A program made the position numbers and the translations under genes. This document shows, piece by piece, positions 27,303 to 37,517 of a stretch of 64,000 bases of DNA. The notes beneath the pieces were generated by a model. The model did not search any database and was not told where the DNA came from. It was given only the letters and a program-made list of their open reading frames with translations. Each line of letters opens with the position of its first letter. Positions within the stretch are counted from its first letter, which is position 1. Source of the stretch: an uncultured Lachnospiraceae bacterium (GTDB lineage: Bacteria; Bacillota; Clostridia; Lachnospirales; Lachnospiraceae); NCBI GenBank assembly GCA_947625205.1, contig CANQNN010000007.1, forward strand, positions 51,497-115,496, given 5' to 3'.

Positions 27303-28910
27303 TTATCGATCTTTATATTCCAGCGCCGCCTTCACGAAGCCCTTGAAAAGCGGGTGCGGTCTGTTGGGCCTTGACTTCAGTTCGGGATGAGCCTGCGTTG
27401 CCACAAAGAACGGATGATCGGGCAGCTCGCACATCTCTACGATCCGTCCGTCGGGCGACAGACCGGACAGCTTCATGCCGTTCTCGGTCAGGACCGCGCG
27501 GTAGTCGTTATTGACTTCGTAGCGGTGTCTGTGCCTTTCGTGGATCGTCTCTTCGCCGTACAGCGCATACGCTTTTGATTGCTTGTCCAGTACGCACGGA
27601 TAAGAGCCCAGGCGGAGCGTTCCGCCAATGTCCTCCACACCGTTCTGATCAGGCATCAGCGCGATCACAGGGTGGGTCGTGGACGGATTTAACTCTATGC
27701 TGTGGGCGTCATTGTAGCCCAGTACATTTCTCGCAAATTCCACAATGGCAAGCTGCATGCCAAGACAGAGTCCTAAGAAGGGAATCTTATTGGTTCTTGC
27801 ATAGGTGATGGCGTGGATCTTGCCCTCGATTCCTCTGTCGCCGAAGCCGCCGGGAACCAGTACGCCGTGGACGCCGTTAAGCAACTCGCTGACATTGTCC
27901 GCCGTCACGGTCTCCGAATCCACCCACCGGATATTTACAACGCAGTGGTTTGAGATGCCGCCGTGCTTTAATGCTTCCACAACACTGATATAAGCGTCGT
28001 GAAGCTGGGTATACTTACCTACAAGGGCGATGGTCACTTCATCTGTGGGTGTGCGCAGTGCCTCCACTACGGCTTTCCAGTCCGCCAGATCGGGCTCGGG
28101 ACATTCCAGCTTCAGACAATCGCAGGCCACTTGCGCCAGATGCTCTTTTTCCATCGCAAGCGGAGCTTCGTACAGATGTTCCACATCGAGATTCTGCAGC
28201 ACGCGATGGCTGGGAACGTTACAGAACAGAGCGATCTTATCCTTTAATGTCTGGTCGAGCGGTCGTTCGCTGCGGCACACAATGATGTCCGGCTGAAGTC
28301 CCATCCCTTGGAGCTCTTTGACGCTTGCCTGCGTAGGCTTGGTCTTCATCTCCTGGGAGGCGCTTAAATACGGGATCAGGGTGACATGAATAAGAATCGC
28401 ATTTTCACGCCCCACCTCGTGCTGGAACTGTCGGATGGATTCTAAGAACGGCTGGCTCTCGATATCGCCCACAGTGCCGCCGACTTCGATAATGGCTATG
28501 CGCGTTTCCTCATCCGTGAAATTGCGGTAAAACCGGCTCTTGATCTCGTTGGTTATATGCGGAATGACCTGAACGGTGCCTCCGCCGTAATCACCGCGCC
28601 GCTCCTTCTGCAGAACGGACCAGTATACTTTACCGGTAGTCACGTTGGAGTTCTTGTCCAGATTTTCATCGATGAAACGTTCGTAATGACCCAGATCCAG
28701 ATCCGTCTCCGTGCCGTCCTCGGTGACAAACACCTCGCCGTGCTGGATAGGATTCATGGTTCCCGGATCGATGTTGATATAGGGATCAAATTTCTGCATT
28801 GTGACTTTATAGCCGCGCGCTTTTAATAATCTTCCCAAGGATGCGGCTGTGATGCCCTTGCCCAGACCGGATACGACACCGCCCGTTACAAATACGTATT
28901 TTACTGCCAT
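27303..28910 (-). CDS. pyrG: CTP synthase
   Basis: A 535-residue enzyme converting UTP to CTP with glutamine as amide donor. The N-terminal amidoligase domain begins [18 protein letters not shown]; the C-terminal class I glutamine amidotransferase domain has the nucleophile Cys in GLCLGMQ and the His/Glu pair near [11 protein letters not shown]. The length is standard. It is convergent with the LysM gene at 20 nt. Confidence 0.97.
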   Translation of the reverse strand: MAVKYVFVTGGVVSGLGKGITAASLGRLLKARGYKVTMQKFDPYINIDPGTMNPIQHGEVFVTEDGTETDLDLGHYERFIDENLDKNSNVTTGKVYWSVLQKERRGDYGGGTVQVIPHITNEIKSRFYRNFTDEETRIAIIEVGGTVGDIESQPFLESIRQFQHEVGRENAILIHVTLIPYLSASQEMKTKPTQASVKELQGMGLQPDIIVCRSERPLDQTLKDKIALFCNVPSHRVLQNLDVEHLYEAPLAMEKEHLAQVACDCLKLECPEPDLADWKAVVEALRTPTDEVTIALVGKYTQLHDAYISVVEALKHGGISNHCVVNIRWVDSETVTADNVSELLNGVHGVLVPGGFGDRGIEGKIHAITYARTNKIPFLGLCLGMQLAIVEFARNVLGYNDAHSIELNPSTTHPVIALMPDQNGVEDIGGTLRLGSYPCVLDKQSKAYALYGEETIHERHRHRYEVNNDYRAVLTENGMKLSGLSPDGRIVEMCELPDHPFFVATQAHPELKSRPNRPHPLFKGFVKAALEYKDR

Positions 28911-28938
28911 TTTTATCCATACCTTTCTGTGATGAAAA

Positions 28939-28971
28939 GTAACTGCGCAATACTTTGCGGTTTGCGGTTAC
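28939..28971 (-). promoter_or_regulatory. Stem-loop in the pyrG leader
   Basis: On the minus strand the leader contains an imperfect stem (GTAAC-CGC pairing with GCG-CA-GTTAC) about 30 nt before the pyrG start, downstream of a TATAAT box. pyrG leaders of Gram-positive bacteria are often controlled by attenuation, but no run of T follows this stem closely, so the role is uncertain. Confidence 0.3.
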
Positions 28972-29095
28972 ACTGAAAACAATATATGGTTTATTATACA
29001 ATGGGAACAAAGGAAAAATCTACTCTTATCGTTAAAAAATGTAAAAAACTTTATATTTCTTTAATACTTGTGACCGTAATTTCACAATTCCCGTA

Positions 29096-29124
29096 TTGAT
29101 TTATAATTTTTCCTTATATATACT
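29096..29124 (+). promoter_or_regulatory. ftsH promoter
   Basis: TTGATT, a 17-bp spacer and TATACT, 52 nt upstream of the ftsH ATG. The -10 box is the first half of a perfect 19-bp tandem duplication, so a second TATACT follows. Confidence 0.65.
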
Positions 29125-29156
29125 AAGTTTATCTAAATATACTAAGTTTATCTAAA
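29119..29156 (+). repeat. Perfect 19-bp tandem duplication across the ftsH -10 region
   Basis: Two identical 19-bp units (29119-29137 and 29138-29156), each starting TATACTAAG. The copy duplicates the -10 hexamer and the expected start site but not the -35 box. Confidence 0.9.
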
Positions 29157-29175
29157 GTGAAAGCGAGGATGCCTT

Positions 29176-31548
29176 ATGGCTGACAATTATAATCCATACG
29201 AAAACGGCCCCGGCCACGGTCCGGGAGGTCCCGGCGGTCCGAACGGACCCGGCAATAACCAGAACGGCGGACCGGGCGGAAACGGGCGCGACCCGCGCCG
29301 ACAGAGCTTTATCATGCTCATTATCGCGGCGCTCGTCACGCTGTTCTGTATCAGTATGTTTATGAGGATGTTCACCGGGGCGAGCAATCAGGAGATCACT
29401 TACAACGCTTTTATTGATATGGTGGAAAATGATGAGGTTGAGAGCGTTACGGTGGAGTCCGACCGTATCATCATTTATCCGAAAGAGCAGAAGTCCGCAT
29501 CTCCGTTCGCATATTACGGCTACAGCTTCGGAACGATGACTTATTATACCGGCAAAATGGAAGACGACGATACGCTGACGCAGCGTCTGCTGGCGCATGA
29601 TATCGATCTGAACAAACAGACATCCGACAGCTCCAGCGTCATTATGACGGTGCTGCTTTACTATATTTTGCCGATCCTTCTGATGTGGGGTCTTTTAAGC
29701 CTGCTGTTCAGGCGCATGGGCGGCAAAGGCGGTCCAATGGGCGTGGGCAAGAGTACGGCGAAGGCTTATGTGCAGAAGGAGACGGGCATTACCTTTCAGG
29801 ATGTAGCAGGAGAGGACGAGGCGAAGGAATCTCTTGTGGAAGTCGTGGATTTTCTTCATAATCCGGGCAAATATGCGAAGATCGGTGCGAGACTGCCGAA
29901 GGGCGCTCTGCTCGTAGGCCCGCCCGGAACCGGTAAGACACTGCTTGCCAAGGCGGTTGCCGGAGAGGCGCATGTGCCGTTCTTTTCCCTGTCCGGTTCG
30001 GATTTTATAGAATTGTATGTCGGCGTGGGCGCTTCCCGTGTGCGCGACCTGTTTAAAGAGGCCGAGAAGAACGCGCCATGTATCGTTTTTATTGATGAGA
30101 TAGATGCCATCGGACGCAGCAGGGATTCCAAGTACGGCGGCGGTAACGAGGAGAGAGAGCAGACACTGAATCAGCTGCTGTCTGAGATGGATGGATTTGA
30201 CGGCAGAAAGGGCATCATTATTCTCGCCGCAACGAACAGACCGGAGATCTTGGATAAGGCGCTGCTTCGGCCGGGACGTTTTGACCGGAGAATTATTGTG
30301 GATAAGCCCGATCTAAAAGGCCGTGTGGAGATCCTGAAGGTTCATGCCAAGGATGTGCGCATGGACGAGACGGTGGATCTGAACGAGATCGCGCTGGCAA
30401 CCTCCGGCGCAGTGGGTTCCGATCTTGCCAATATGATCAACGAGGCGGCGATCAACGCCGTTAAGAGCGGCAGGGAATATGTGAGCCAGAAGGATCTGTT
30501 TGACGCGGTCGAGCAGGTGCTTGTGGGCAAAGAAAAGAAAGACCGTATCATGAGCAAGGAGGAGCGCAGAATCGTCTCTTATCATGAGGTGGGTCATGCG
30601 CTGATCAGCGCTTTGCAGAAAAATTCAGAGCCGGTGCAGAAGATCACCATCGTGCCCAGGACTATGGGCGCGCTCGGTTATGTCATGCATGTGCCGGAGG
30701 AAGAAAAATATCTGGATACCGAGGCGGAGCTTCGTGACAGGCTGGTGGGGCTTCTCGGCGGCCGTGCGGCGGAGGAGATCGTCTTCGATACCGTCACCAC
30801 GGGCGCGGCGAACGATATTGAGCAGGCGACCAGTATTGCCCGCAACATGATTACACGTTTCGGCATGAGTAAGAAATTCGGACTGATGGGTCTTGCTACC
30901 GTGGAAAGCCAATATCTGGAGGGCAGGGCGTCCCTGACCTGTTCCGATGTGACGGCGGCGGATATAGATACCGAAGTGATGAAGATGCTTCGTGACAGTT
31001 ATAAGCAGGCCAAAAAGCTGTTAAAAGAAAACCGCGAGATCATGGATAAACTGGCGGCGTATCTGATTGAGAAAGAGACGATCACAGGCAAGGAGTTCAT
31101 GAAAATATTCCGCAAGGAAAAGGGATTGCCGGAGCCTGCAGAGGAGACGGACGGGGACGGTAAGAGCGCGCAGGAGAAGGCGGAGGAGAAGCCGCAGCCC
31201 GGGCAGCAGCCGGTATCACAGCAACCCCGGCAGCCTGCAGGCGGACAGCCCTGGATGCCGCAGCCCGCACCGGGTCAGATGATGTCATATCAGCAGCCAT
31301 ACCAACAACCATACCGGCAGCCGGAACAGCAGTTTGCGCCGCAGCCCCAGTCACCGCAGCAGAGCTGGCAGCAGCCCGCGCAGCAGCAACCGGTGGCAAT
31401 GCAGTCTGAACAACAGCAACAGCCGGTGCCACAACCGGCGGCAACACAGGAAACGGCGCCGCAGCCGGAAGCGCTTGCACCGCAGCAACCCGCGCCGCAG
31501 CCGGAGCAGCAGCGCCCGGAAACGACCGATGGTACGGGCACAAATTAA
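29176..31548 (+). CDS. ftsH: ATP-dependent zinc metalloprotease FtsH
   Basis: A 790-residue membrane AAA+ protease that degrades membrane and regulatory proteins. Order: Gly/Pro/Asn-rich cytoplasmic N-terminus (to about 40), TM1, extracytoplasmic FtsH_ext domain, TM2 (about 155-178), AAA domain with Walker A GPPGTGKT and Walker [10 protein letters not shown], second region of homology near RPGRFDRR, and the protease with zinc motif HEVGH. Two oddities: the N-terminus is Gly/Pro-rich, and after about residue 655 there is a 135-residue tail very rich in Pro and Gln, far beyond the usual short hydrophilic end (FtsH is normally 600-650 residues). Confidence 0.95.
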   Translation: MADNYNPYENGPGHGPGGPGGPNGPGNNQNGGPGGNGRDPRRQSFIMLIIAALVTLFCISMFMRMFTGASNQEITYNAFIDMVENDEVESVTVESDRIIIYPKEQKSASPFAYYGYSFGTMTYYTGKMEDDDTLTQRLLAHDIDLNKQTSDSSSVIMTVLLYYILPILLMWGLLSLLFRRMGGKGGPMGVGKSTAKAYVQKETGITFQDVAGEDEAKESLVEVVDFLHNPGKYAKIGARLPKGALLVGPPGTGKTLLAKAVAGEAHVPFFSLSGSDFIELYVGVGASRVRDLFKEAEKNAPCIVFIDEIDAIGRSRDSKYGGGNEEREQTLNQLLSEMDGFDGRKGIIILAATNRPEILDKALLRPGRFDRRIIVDKPDLKGRVEILKVHAKDVRMDETVDLNEIALATSGAVGSDLANMINEAAINAVKSGREYVSQKDLFDAVEQVLVGKEKKDRIMSKEERRIVSYHEVGHALISALQKNSEPVQKITIVPRTMGALGYVMHVPEEEKYLDTEAELRDRLVGLLGGRAAEEIVFDTVTTGAANDIEQATSIARNMITRFGMSKKFGLMGLATVESQYLEGRASLTCSDVTAADIDTEVMKMLRDSYKQAKKLLKENREIMDKLAAYLIEKETITGKEFMKIFRKEKGLPEPAEETDGDGKSAQEKAEEKPQPGQQPVSQQPRQPAGGQPWMPQPAPGQMMSYQQPYQQPYRQPEQQFAPQPQSPQQSWQQPAQQQPVAMQSEQQQQPVPQPAATQETAPQPEALAPQQPAPQPEQQRPETTDGTGTN

Positions 31549-31557
31549 GGGACCGCT

Positions 31558-33432
31558 ATGTTTGATTTTGATGAGGAACTGAAAAAGCTTCCCGCATCTC
31601 CGGGAGTTTATCTTATGCATGATGCCGCCGATACCATTATTTATGTGGGTAAGGCGGTTAATCTGCATAACCGTGTCCGCTCCTATTTTCGCAAGATAGT
31701 TGGGAGAGGCCCCCAGATCGACAAGATGGTGCAGCAGATCGCAAGGTTTGAGTACATCGTGACGGACTCCGAGCTGGAAGCGTTAGTGCTTGAGAATAAC
31801 CTTATCAAAGAATACAGCCCGAAATACAATACCATGCTTAAGGATGATAAAACTTATCCTTATATCAAGGTGACGGTGGGCGAGGACTATCCGCGTATAC
31901 TTTTTTCCAGGGAGATGAAGAAAGACCGTTCCAAATATTTTGGACCGTACACCAGCGCGGCGGCGGTGAAGGATACGATCGATCTGATGAATAAGCTCTA
32001 TCAGCTGCGTACATGCAACCGGAAGCTTCCGGGAGACATCGGGCAGGAGCGTCCCTGTCTGAATTACCACATCAGGCAGTGTATGGCGCCGTGCCAGGGT
32101 TATATCAGTCGGGAAGAATACCGGAAACGGGTGGATCAGGCGCTTGATTTCCTGAACGGCAATTACAGACCAGTCCTGAAAGACCTGGAAGAAAAAATGA
32201 CCCAGGCGTCGGAAAATCTTGAGTTTGAGGAAGCAATTCGTTACCGCGATCTGTATAACAGTGTAAAAAGCGTAGCGCAGAAGCAGAAGATCACGGACAG
32301 CGACGGCGAGGATAAAGACATTCTGGCGCTGGCACAGGACGAGACGGATGCGGTGGTGCAGGTTTTCTTCGTACGCGGTGGCAAGCTGATCGGCAGAGAA
32401 CATTTCTATATGACGCATGTGCAGGGATATGATCCCTCGCAGATACTTCTTGACTTCGTGAAACAGTTCTATGCGGGGACTCCGTTTATTCCCAGAGAAT
32501 TGATGCTTCAGGAAGAGATCGCAGATATTGATATTCTGGAAAAATGGCTCAGCAGCCGCAAGGGCAGCAGGGTCTATATCCGCGTGCCTAAAAAGGGCAC
32601 AAAAGAAAAGCTGGTGGAGCTGGCGGCACAGAACGCATATCTTGTTCTGAGCCGGGATAAAGAACGCATCAGGCGGGAGGAAGGCAGGACCATCGGCGCG
32701 GTCAAAGAGATAGCCGCTTTACTGGGGCTGGATCATATCAGCCGCATGGAGGCGTACGATATATCCAATATCAGCGGGTTTGCCAATGTCGGTTCTATGG
32801 TGGTTTTTGAAAAAGGAAAAGCCAAGCGCAGCGACTACCGCAAATTCCGCATTCAGTCCGTATCGGGACCGGACGACTATGCCTGTATGAAGGAAGTGCT
32901 GACGAGGCGCTTCCTTCACGGTATGGAAGAAAAAGAAGAGCTGGACCGCAAAGAAATCGATCATGCGCTCGGCAGTTTTACGAAGTTCCCCGATCTGCTT
33001 CTGATGGACGGCGGCAAGGGACAGGTCAATATCGCGCTGCAGGTATTGGAGGAACTGCACATAGATATACCTGTGTGCGGTATGGTGAAGGATGATAACC
33101 ACCGGACTAGAGGCTTGTTTTATCAAAATGAGGAGCTTCCCATAGACACGCATTCAGAGGGATTTAAGCTGATCACAAGGATCCAGGACGAAGCCCACCG
33201 GTTTGCCATAGAGTATCACCGTTCCCTGCGCTCCAAGGCACAGGTGAGGTCGGTGCTGGATGAGATACCGGGCGTTGGCCCGGCCAGACGTAAGGCGTTA
33301 ATGAAGCATTTCGGGTCTATCGAGGAGATCAAAGAAGCATCGGTAGAGAAGCTGTGCGAGGTGCGGGAGATACCGGAGCATATTGCGGAACAGATACACG
33401 AGTATTTTACGGAACGGAATAAAGGCGGTTGA
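31558..33432 (+). CDS. uvrC: Excinuclease ABC subunit C
   Basis: A 624-residue nucleotide-excision repair nuclease. The N-terminal GIY-YIG domain ([15 protein letters not shown]) makes the 3' incision; the UvrB-binding helix pair lies near residues 200-235; the RNase H-like domain ([10 protein letters not shown]) makes the 5' incision; the helix-hairpin-helix pair ([18 protein letters not shown]) closes the protein. Length and order are canonical. It starts 9 nt after ftsH. Confidence 0.96.
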   Translation: MFDFDEELKKLPASPGVYLMHDAADTIIYVGKAVNLHNRVRSYFRKIVGRGPQIDKMVQQIARFEYIVTDSELEALVLENNLIKEYSPKYNTMLKDDKTYPYIKVTVGEDYPRILFSREMKKDRSKYFGPYTSAAAVKDTIDLMNKLYQLRTCNRKLPGDIGQERPCLNYHIRQCMAPCQGYISREEYRKRVDQALDFLNGNYRPVLKDLEEKMTQASENLEFEEAIRYRDLYNSVKSVAQKQKITDSDGEDKDILALAQDETDAVVQVFFVRGGKLIGREHFYMTHVQGYDPSQILLDFVKQFYAGTPFIPRELMLQEEIADIDILEKWLSSRKGSRVYIRVPKKGTKEKLVELAAQNAYLVLSRDKERIRREEGRTIGAVKEIAALLGLDHISRMEAYDISNISGFANVGSMVVFEKGKAKRSDYRKFRIQSVSGPDDYACMKEVLTRRFLHGMEEKEELDRKEIDHALGSFTKFPDLLLMDGGKGQVNIALQVLEELHIDIPVCGMVKDDNHRTRGLFYQNEELPIDTHSEGFKLITRIQDEAHRFAIEYHRSLRSKAQVRSVLDEIPGVGPARRKALMKHFGSIEEIKEASVEKLCEVREIPEHIAEQIHEYFTERNKGG

Positions 33433-33468
33433 GCAAAGGCAGCCCGTGTCTGAAAGCCGTGCGGCTTA

Positions 33469-33497
33469 TTGCGAATCGCCTTTTATTGTGGTAAGAT
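33469..33497 (+). promoter_or_regulatory. Promoter upstream of hprK
   Basis: TTGCGA, a 17-bp spacer and TAAGAT. Transcription would begin near 33504, leaving a leader of about 150 nt before hprK that holds the inverted repeat listed next. Confidence 0.5.
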
Positions 33498-33522
33498 ATA
33501 CGCGATAGCAATGAGCCATGCG

Positions 33523-33578
33523 GATACGCCGTTCTACAAAACGGCTGCTTTGCAGACGCTTTTGAGGAACGGCGTATC
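33523..33578 (+). promoter_or_regulatory. Structured hprK leader: perfect 12-bp inverted repeat
   Basis: Arms GATACGCCGTTC (33523-33534) and GAACGGCGTATC (33567-33578) are perfect complements around a 32-nt loop that holds a smaller CTGC/GCAG hairpin. Two more short hairpins follow (GGGC/GCCC near 33583-33594 and GGGAACC/GGTTTCCC near 33603-33620). No run of T follows, so it is not a simple terminator. Confidence 0.6.
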
Positions 33579-33655
33579 AATAGGGCGAATGCCCGCGATG
33601 AGGGGAACCGAAGGTTTCCCGAATACGCATGGCGTAAGACGTAAAGGAGAGGGAT

Positions 33656-34591
33656 ATGGCGAGCATCAGTTTAACCAAAGTTATCGAGAAATTTAAGTTT
33701 GAAAACCTTACACCGGAAATCGATATCTCCAAGATCAAGGTGACGCAACCGGATATCAACAGACCGGCGCTTCAGATTGCGGGCTATTTCGAGCATTTTG
33801 AAACGACACGTATACAGGTCGTGGGATTTGTGGAATATTCCTACATGAACGGACTCGACAGGGACAGGCAGATAGAGATCTATGAGAAGCTGCTCAACAA
33901 TCCGATTCCCGGTATTGTGTTCTGCAGGGAGCTTCACCCCAACGATCTGTTTAGAGAGACTGCGGTTAAATACGGTGTGCCGCTTTTGATGACGAAGAAA
34001 GCAACTTCGGCATGTATGGCGGAGATCATCAGATGGTTGAACGTGCAGCTTGCACCCTGTATCTCCGTGCACGGCGTTTTGGTGGACGTATACGGCGAGG
34101 GCGTCCTGATCACGGGCGAGAGCGGAATCGGTAAATCCGAGGCGGCTCTGGAACTGATCAAGAGAGGACACCGTCTTGTGACAGATGATGTGGTCGAGTT
34201 AAGAAGAGTAAGCGAAGATACGCTGGTAGGTTCGGCGCCGGATATCACCAAGCATTTTATCGAGCTGCGCGGTATCGGTATCGTGGATGTCAAGGCGCTG
34301 TTCGGCGCATCCAGCGTAAAGGACACACAGAACATCGATCTTGTCATCCGTCTGGAGGACTGGGATAAAGACAAGGAGTATGACCGGCTTGGACTGGAAG
34401 AAGAGTACACGGAATATCTGGGCAACAAGGTGGTGTGTCACAGTATTCCTATCAGACCGGGCCGTAACCTGGCGATCATCTGTGAGTCGGCGGCGGTCAA
34501 TCACCGCCAGAAGAAGATGGGTTATAACGCCGCACAGGAGTTGTATAAGCGGGTACAGGAATCTCTGGCCAACAAGCGGGAGGATGACTGA
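33656..34591 (+). CDS. hprK: HPr kinase/phosphorylase
   Basis: A 311-residue bifunctional enzyme that phosphorylates Ser46 of HPr/Crh with ATP and removes it with phosphate, setting carbon catabolite repression. The C-terminal catalytic domain has the Walker A GESGIGKSE (about 151-159) and the HprK signature segment near ELRGIGIVDV. The N-terminal domain is also present. It begins ATGGCG with GGAGAGGG upstream and heads a run of genes that ends in a Crh-like HPr, its probable substrate. Confidence 0.95.
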   Translation: MASISLTKVIEKFKFENLTPEIDISKIKVTQPDINRPALQIAGYFEHFETTRIQVVGFVEYSYMNGLDRDRQIEIYEKLLNNPIPGIVFCRELHPNDLFRETAVKYGVPLLMTKKATSACMAEIIRWLNVQLAPCISVHGVLVDVYGEGVLITGESGIGKSEAALELIKRGHRLVTDDVVELRRVSEDTLVGSAPDITKHFIELRGIGIVDVKALFGASSVKDTQNIDLVIRLEDWDKDKEYDRLGLEEEYTEYLGNKVVCHSIPIRPGRNLAIICESAAVNHRQKKMGYNAAQELYKRVQESLANKREDD

Positions 34592-34710
34592 CACTGCATG
34601 ACTGACAGCGCAAGGGCAATCGACAGCACAGGACGATTGGCAGCGTGCGGACGACTGTGTCCGGGTGCGTTGAATGAAGCGGAATGAATAAGAGAGGACG
34701 GAATTGTTAA

Positions 34711-35649
34711 ATGGCAAAGTATGTATTTGGGGTAGATATAGGGGGCACCACCGTGAAGCTGGGTCTGTTCGATACGGACGGAAATGTGTCCGACAAGTGG
34801 GAGATTCCCACGAGAACCGAAAACAGCGGCACAAATATTCTGCCTGACATTGCGAAGAGCATTCAGGATAAGATGTCAGAAAAAGGCATTGACAAGGCGG
34901 AGGTCGCAGGCGTAGGCGTGGGTGCGCCCGGTCCTGTGGACGGAGACGGGATCATACATAAAGCAGTCAATTTGGGCTGGGGTGAGCTGAATCTGAAAAA
35001 AGAGCTCACAGCGCTTCTCGGCGGTATGCGCGTGGAGGGCGGAAACGATGCCAATGTCGCGGCGCTCGGAGAGATGTGGAAGGGCGGCGGACAGGGTCAT
35101 AAGAATCTGGTGGCCGTTACGCTCGGAACAGGCGTCGGCGGCGGCATTATCATAAACGGTAAGATCATGACGGGCGCCACCGGCTCCGGCGGTGAGATCG
35201 GGCATATCCATGTGGAGGATAACGAGACGGAGGCGTGCGGCTGCGGTAATTACGGCTGTCTTGAGGAGTACGCTTCCGCAACCGGCATCACAAGGCTTGC
35301 GAATAGAAAGCTGGAGACAAGCGGCAAAGCCAGTGTGTTAAGACAGGGAGAGGTTTCGGCGAAGGCTGTGTTCGATGCGGTGAAGGCCGGAGATGAACTC
35401 GCCATTGAAATAGCGCAGCAGTTTGGGGAATATCTGGGCAAGGGGCTTGCTGTGATCGCAGGCGTTATCAATCCGGAGATCTTCGTGATCGGCGGCGGTG
35501 TGTCGAAGGCCGGAGAAGTGCTGTTTGATTATATCCGTCCTTCCTTTGAAAAAACGGTATTCCACGGCTGCCGGAATACCGGGTTTGCGCTTGCCACCCT
35601 CGGAAACGATGCGGGTATTTACGGCGCGGCCAGAATGATACTGGAATAA
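34711..35649 (+). CDS. glcK: ROK-family glucokinase
   Basis: A 312-residue sugar kinase phosphorylating glucose with ATP. The phosphate-binding GVDIGGTTVKLGLFD lies at the N-terminus, the sugar-binding EIGHIHVE and the ROK zinc cysteine motif CGCGNYGCLEEYAS at about 172-185. These are as in Gram-positive GlcK. It lies 119 nt after hprK; the gap has nothing recognisable but an AGAGAGGA site. Confidence 0.92.
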   Translation: MAKYVFGVDIGGTTVKLGLFDTDGNVSDKWEIPTRTENSGTNILPDIAKSIQDKMSEKGIDKAEVAGVGVGAPGPVDGDGIIHKAVNLGWGELNLKKELTALLGGMRVEGGNDANVAALGEMWKGGGQGHKNLVAVTLGTGVGGGIIINGKIMTGATGSGGEIGHIHVEDNETEACGCGNYGCLEEYASATGITRLANRKLETSGKASVLRQGEVSAKAVFDAVKAGDELAIEIAQQFGEYLGKGLAVIAGVINPEIFVIGGGVSKAGEVLFDYIRPSFEKTVFHGCRNTGFALATLGNDAGIYGAARMILE

Positions 35650-35705
35650 ATTTGAACGGAACAGATTAACAGGAGAGAGAATACATATAATATAAGCAGC
35701 AATCT

Positions 35706-36638
35706 GTGAAACGGACGGTATGGCAATTGAGCGCATCAAAGTATGATTACATTCAAACATTGATTCCTGACGGGCGCATATTTTATAACGTATCGATGAA
35801 GGAATACACCACTTTTCGCGTTGGCGGGGAAGCGGAGTGTCTTATTCTGATACAGAAGGAGGAAGAGCTTGAGAAGCTGGTTCCTTATCTGAAGCAGATC
35901 GAACAGGAATATTTCATTCTCGGAAACGGCAGTAATCTTCTGATAGGCGACAAAGGCTATCAGGGTATCATATTGAAGATGGACGGACCGATGGAGCAGA
36001 TCACCGTGGACGGTACGCGTATCACTGCCAAGGCGGGCGCGATGCTTTCAAGAGTGGCAGTGACGGCAAGAGAAAACGGATTGACCGGTCTGGAGTTCGC
36101 GGCGGGCATCCCCGGTAGTATCGGCGGCGGCGTGGTGATGAATGCGGGCGCATACGGCGGAGAGATGAAGCAGGTTGTGGAGTCTGTGCGCGTGATGGAC
36201 GGTGAAGGCCAGATCACAACACTGGACAACGATACGATGGAGTTCGGCTACCGCACAAGCATAATCCGGAACAGACCGTTTATCGTTCTGGAGATCGTGC
36301 TTCGTCTGGCGGAGGGAAACCGGGAACAGATCGGCGCCAGAATGGAAGAGCTGTCGCAGCTTCGCAGGAGCAGGCAGCCGCTTGAGTATGCCAGCGCGGG
36401 CAGCACTTTTAAGAGGCCGGAAGGGTACTTTGCCGGGAAGCTTATTATGGATGCAGGACTTCGCGGATTTCGCATTGGCGGCGCACAGGTGTCGGATAAG
36501 CATTGCGGTTTTATCGTAAACACAGGAAAAGCCACGGCTGCCGATATCAGGGAAGTGATAGAGGAGGTTCAGGAGCGGGTGAAAGAAAGATTCCATGTAT
36601 CGCTTGAGCCGGAAATAGTTTTTCTGGGTGAATTTTAG
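35706..36638 (+). CDS. murB: UDP-N-acetylenolpyruvoylglucosamine reductase
   Basis: A 310-residue FAD enzyme that makes UDP-MurNAc for peptidoglycan. The FAD-binding part shows YTTFRVGGEAE and GNGSNLL, then GLEFAAGIPGSIGGGVVMNAGAYGGE split here as AAGIPGSIGG and MNAGAYGGE. The catalytic region has YASAGSTFKRPEG and a late PEIVFLGEF. This is a type IIb-like MurB length. The GTG start at 35706 has no good ribosome binding site; a downstream TTG is possible, so the exact start is uncertain. Confidence 0.94.
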   Translation: MKRTVWQLSASKYDYIQTLIPDGRIFYNVSMKEYTTFRVGGEAECLILIQKEEELEKLVPYLKQIEQEYFILGNGSNLLIGDKGYQGIILKMDGPMEQITVDGTRITAKAGAMLSRVAVTARENGLTGLEFAAGIPGSIGGGVVMNAGAYGGEMKQVVESVRVMDGEGQITTLDNDTMEFGYRTSIIRNRPFIVLEIVLRLAEGNREQIGARMEELSQLRRSRQPLEYASAGSTFKRPEGYFAGKLIMDAGLRGFRIGGAQVSDKHCGFIVNTGKATAADIREVIEEVQERVKERFHVSLEPEIVFLGEF

Positions 36639-36647
36639 GAGGTTGCC

Positions 36648-37511
36648 ATGAGATTTGTTGTTGTGACAGGCATGAGCGGCTCCGGCAAGCGGACCGCCAT
36701 GAAGATGCTGGAGGATGTGGGATTTTATTGTGTGGACAACCTGCCTGTGCCCCTGATCGAAAAGTTTGTGGAGCTGGTTGCCACGCCAAACGGTGAGATC
36801 AGCAAGGTGGCGCTTGGACTTGACGTGCGCGCGGACCAGCCGTTTGGCGATGCGGTGAGTATTCTGGACAAGCTGAAAGAGAACGGCTATTTGTTCGAGA
36901 TCCTTTTTCTGGAAGCGAGCGATGCCGTACTGCTCAAACGGTATAAGGAGACGCGGCGTATGCATCCCCTGTCGCCGGAAGGCAGGGTGGAGGAAGGAGT
37001 CCGCAGAGAGCGCGAGATACTTGAGGCTGTCAAGAAGAAAGCGGATTATGTGATCGATACGTCGAACCTTCTGACTAGGGAGCTGAAAGAGGAGATAGAC
37101 CATATTTTTGTGCGCAATGAAGAATATAATTCTCTGATGGTATCCGTCATATCCTTCGGATTTAAATACGGTATTCCGGCAGATGCCGATCTGGTTTTTG
37201 ACGTAAGGTTCCTGCCCAACCCGTTCTATATTGACGAGCTTAAGCATAAGACTGGTAATGATAAAGAGGTACGGGACTATGTGATGAATTTCCCTGAGGC
37301 ATCGGTTTTCCTTGATAAACTGACGGATATGATGGATTTCCTTATCCCGAACTACGTTAAGGAAGGCAAGCACCAGCTGGTAATAGGGATCGGGTGCACC
37401 GGCGGCAAGCACAGGAGTGTGACGCTGGCCAATGAGCTTTATGCCAAGATGAAGGATCGCGGAAATTACGGTACAAAATTGTATCACAGGGATATTAAAC
37501 AGGGAGTATGA
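36648..37511 (+). CDS. rapZ: RNase adapter / nucleotide-binding protein RapZ (YvcJ)
   Basis: A 287-residue P-loop protein with Walker A TGMSGSGKRTA (residues 7-17) and the C-terminal IGCTGGKHRSV motif (about 250) typical of RapZ/YvcJ. In Escherichia coli RapZ directs RNase E to a small RNA; in Bacillus YvcJ affects competence. It follows murB by 9 nt with an AGGAGG site and precedes whiA by 6 nt. Confidence 0.95.
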   Translation: MRFVVVTGMSGSGKRTAMKMLEDVGFYCVDNLPVPLIEKFVELVATPNGEISKVALGLDVRADQPFGDAVSILDKLKENGYLFEILFLEASDAVLLKRYKETRRMHPLSPEGRVEEGVRREREILEAVKKKADYVIDTSNLLTRELKEEIDHIFVRNEEYNSLMVSVISFGFKYGIPADADLVFDVRFLPNPFYIDELKHKTGNDKEVRDYVMNFPEASVFLDKLTDMMDFLIPNYVKEGKHQLVIGIGCTGGKHRSVTLANELYAKMKDRGNYGTKLYHRDIKQGV

Positions 37512-37517
37512 TTTGGA

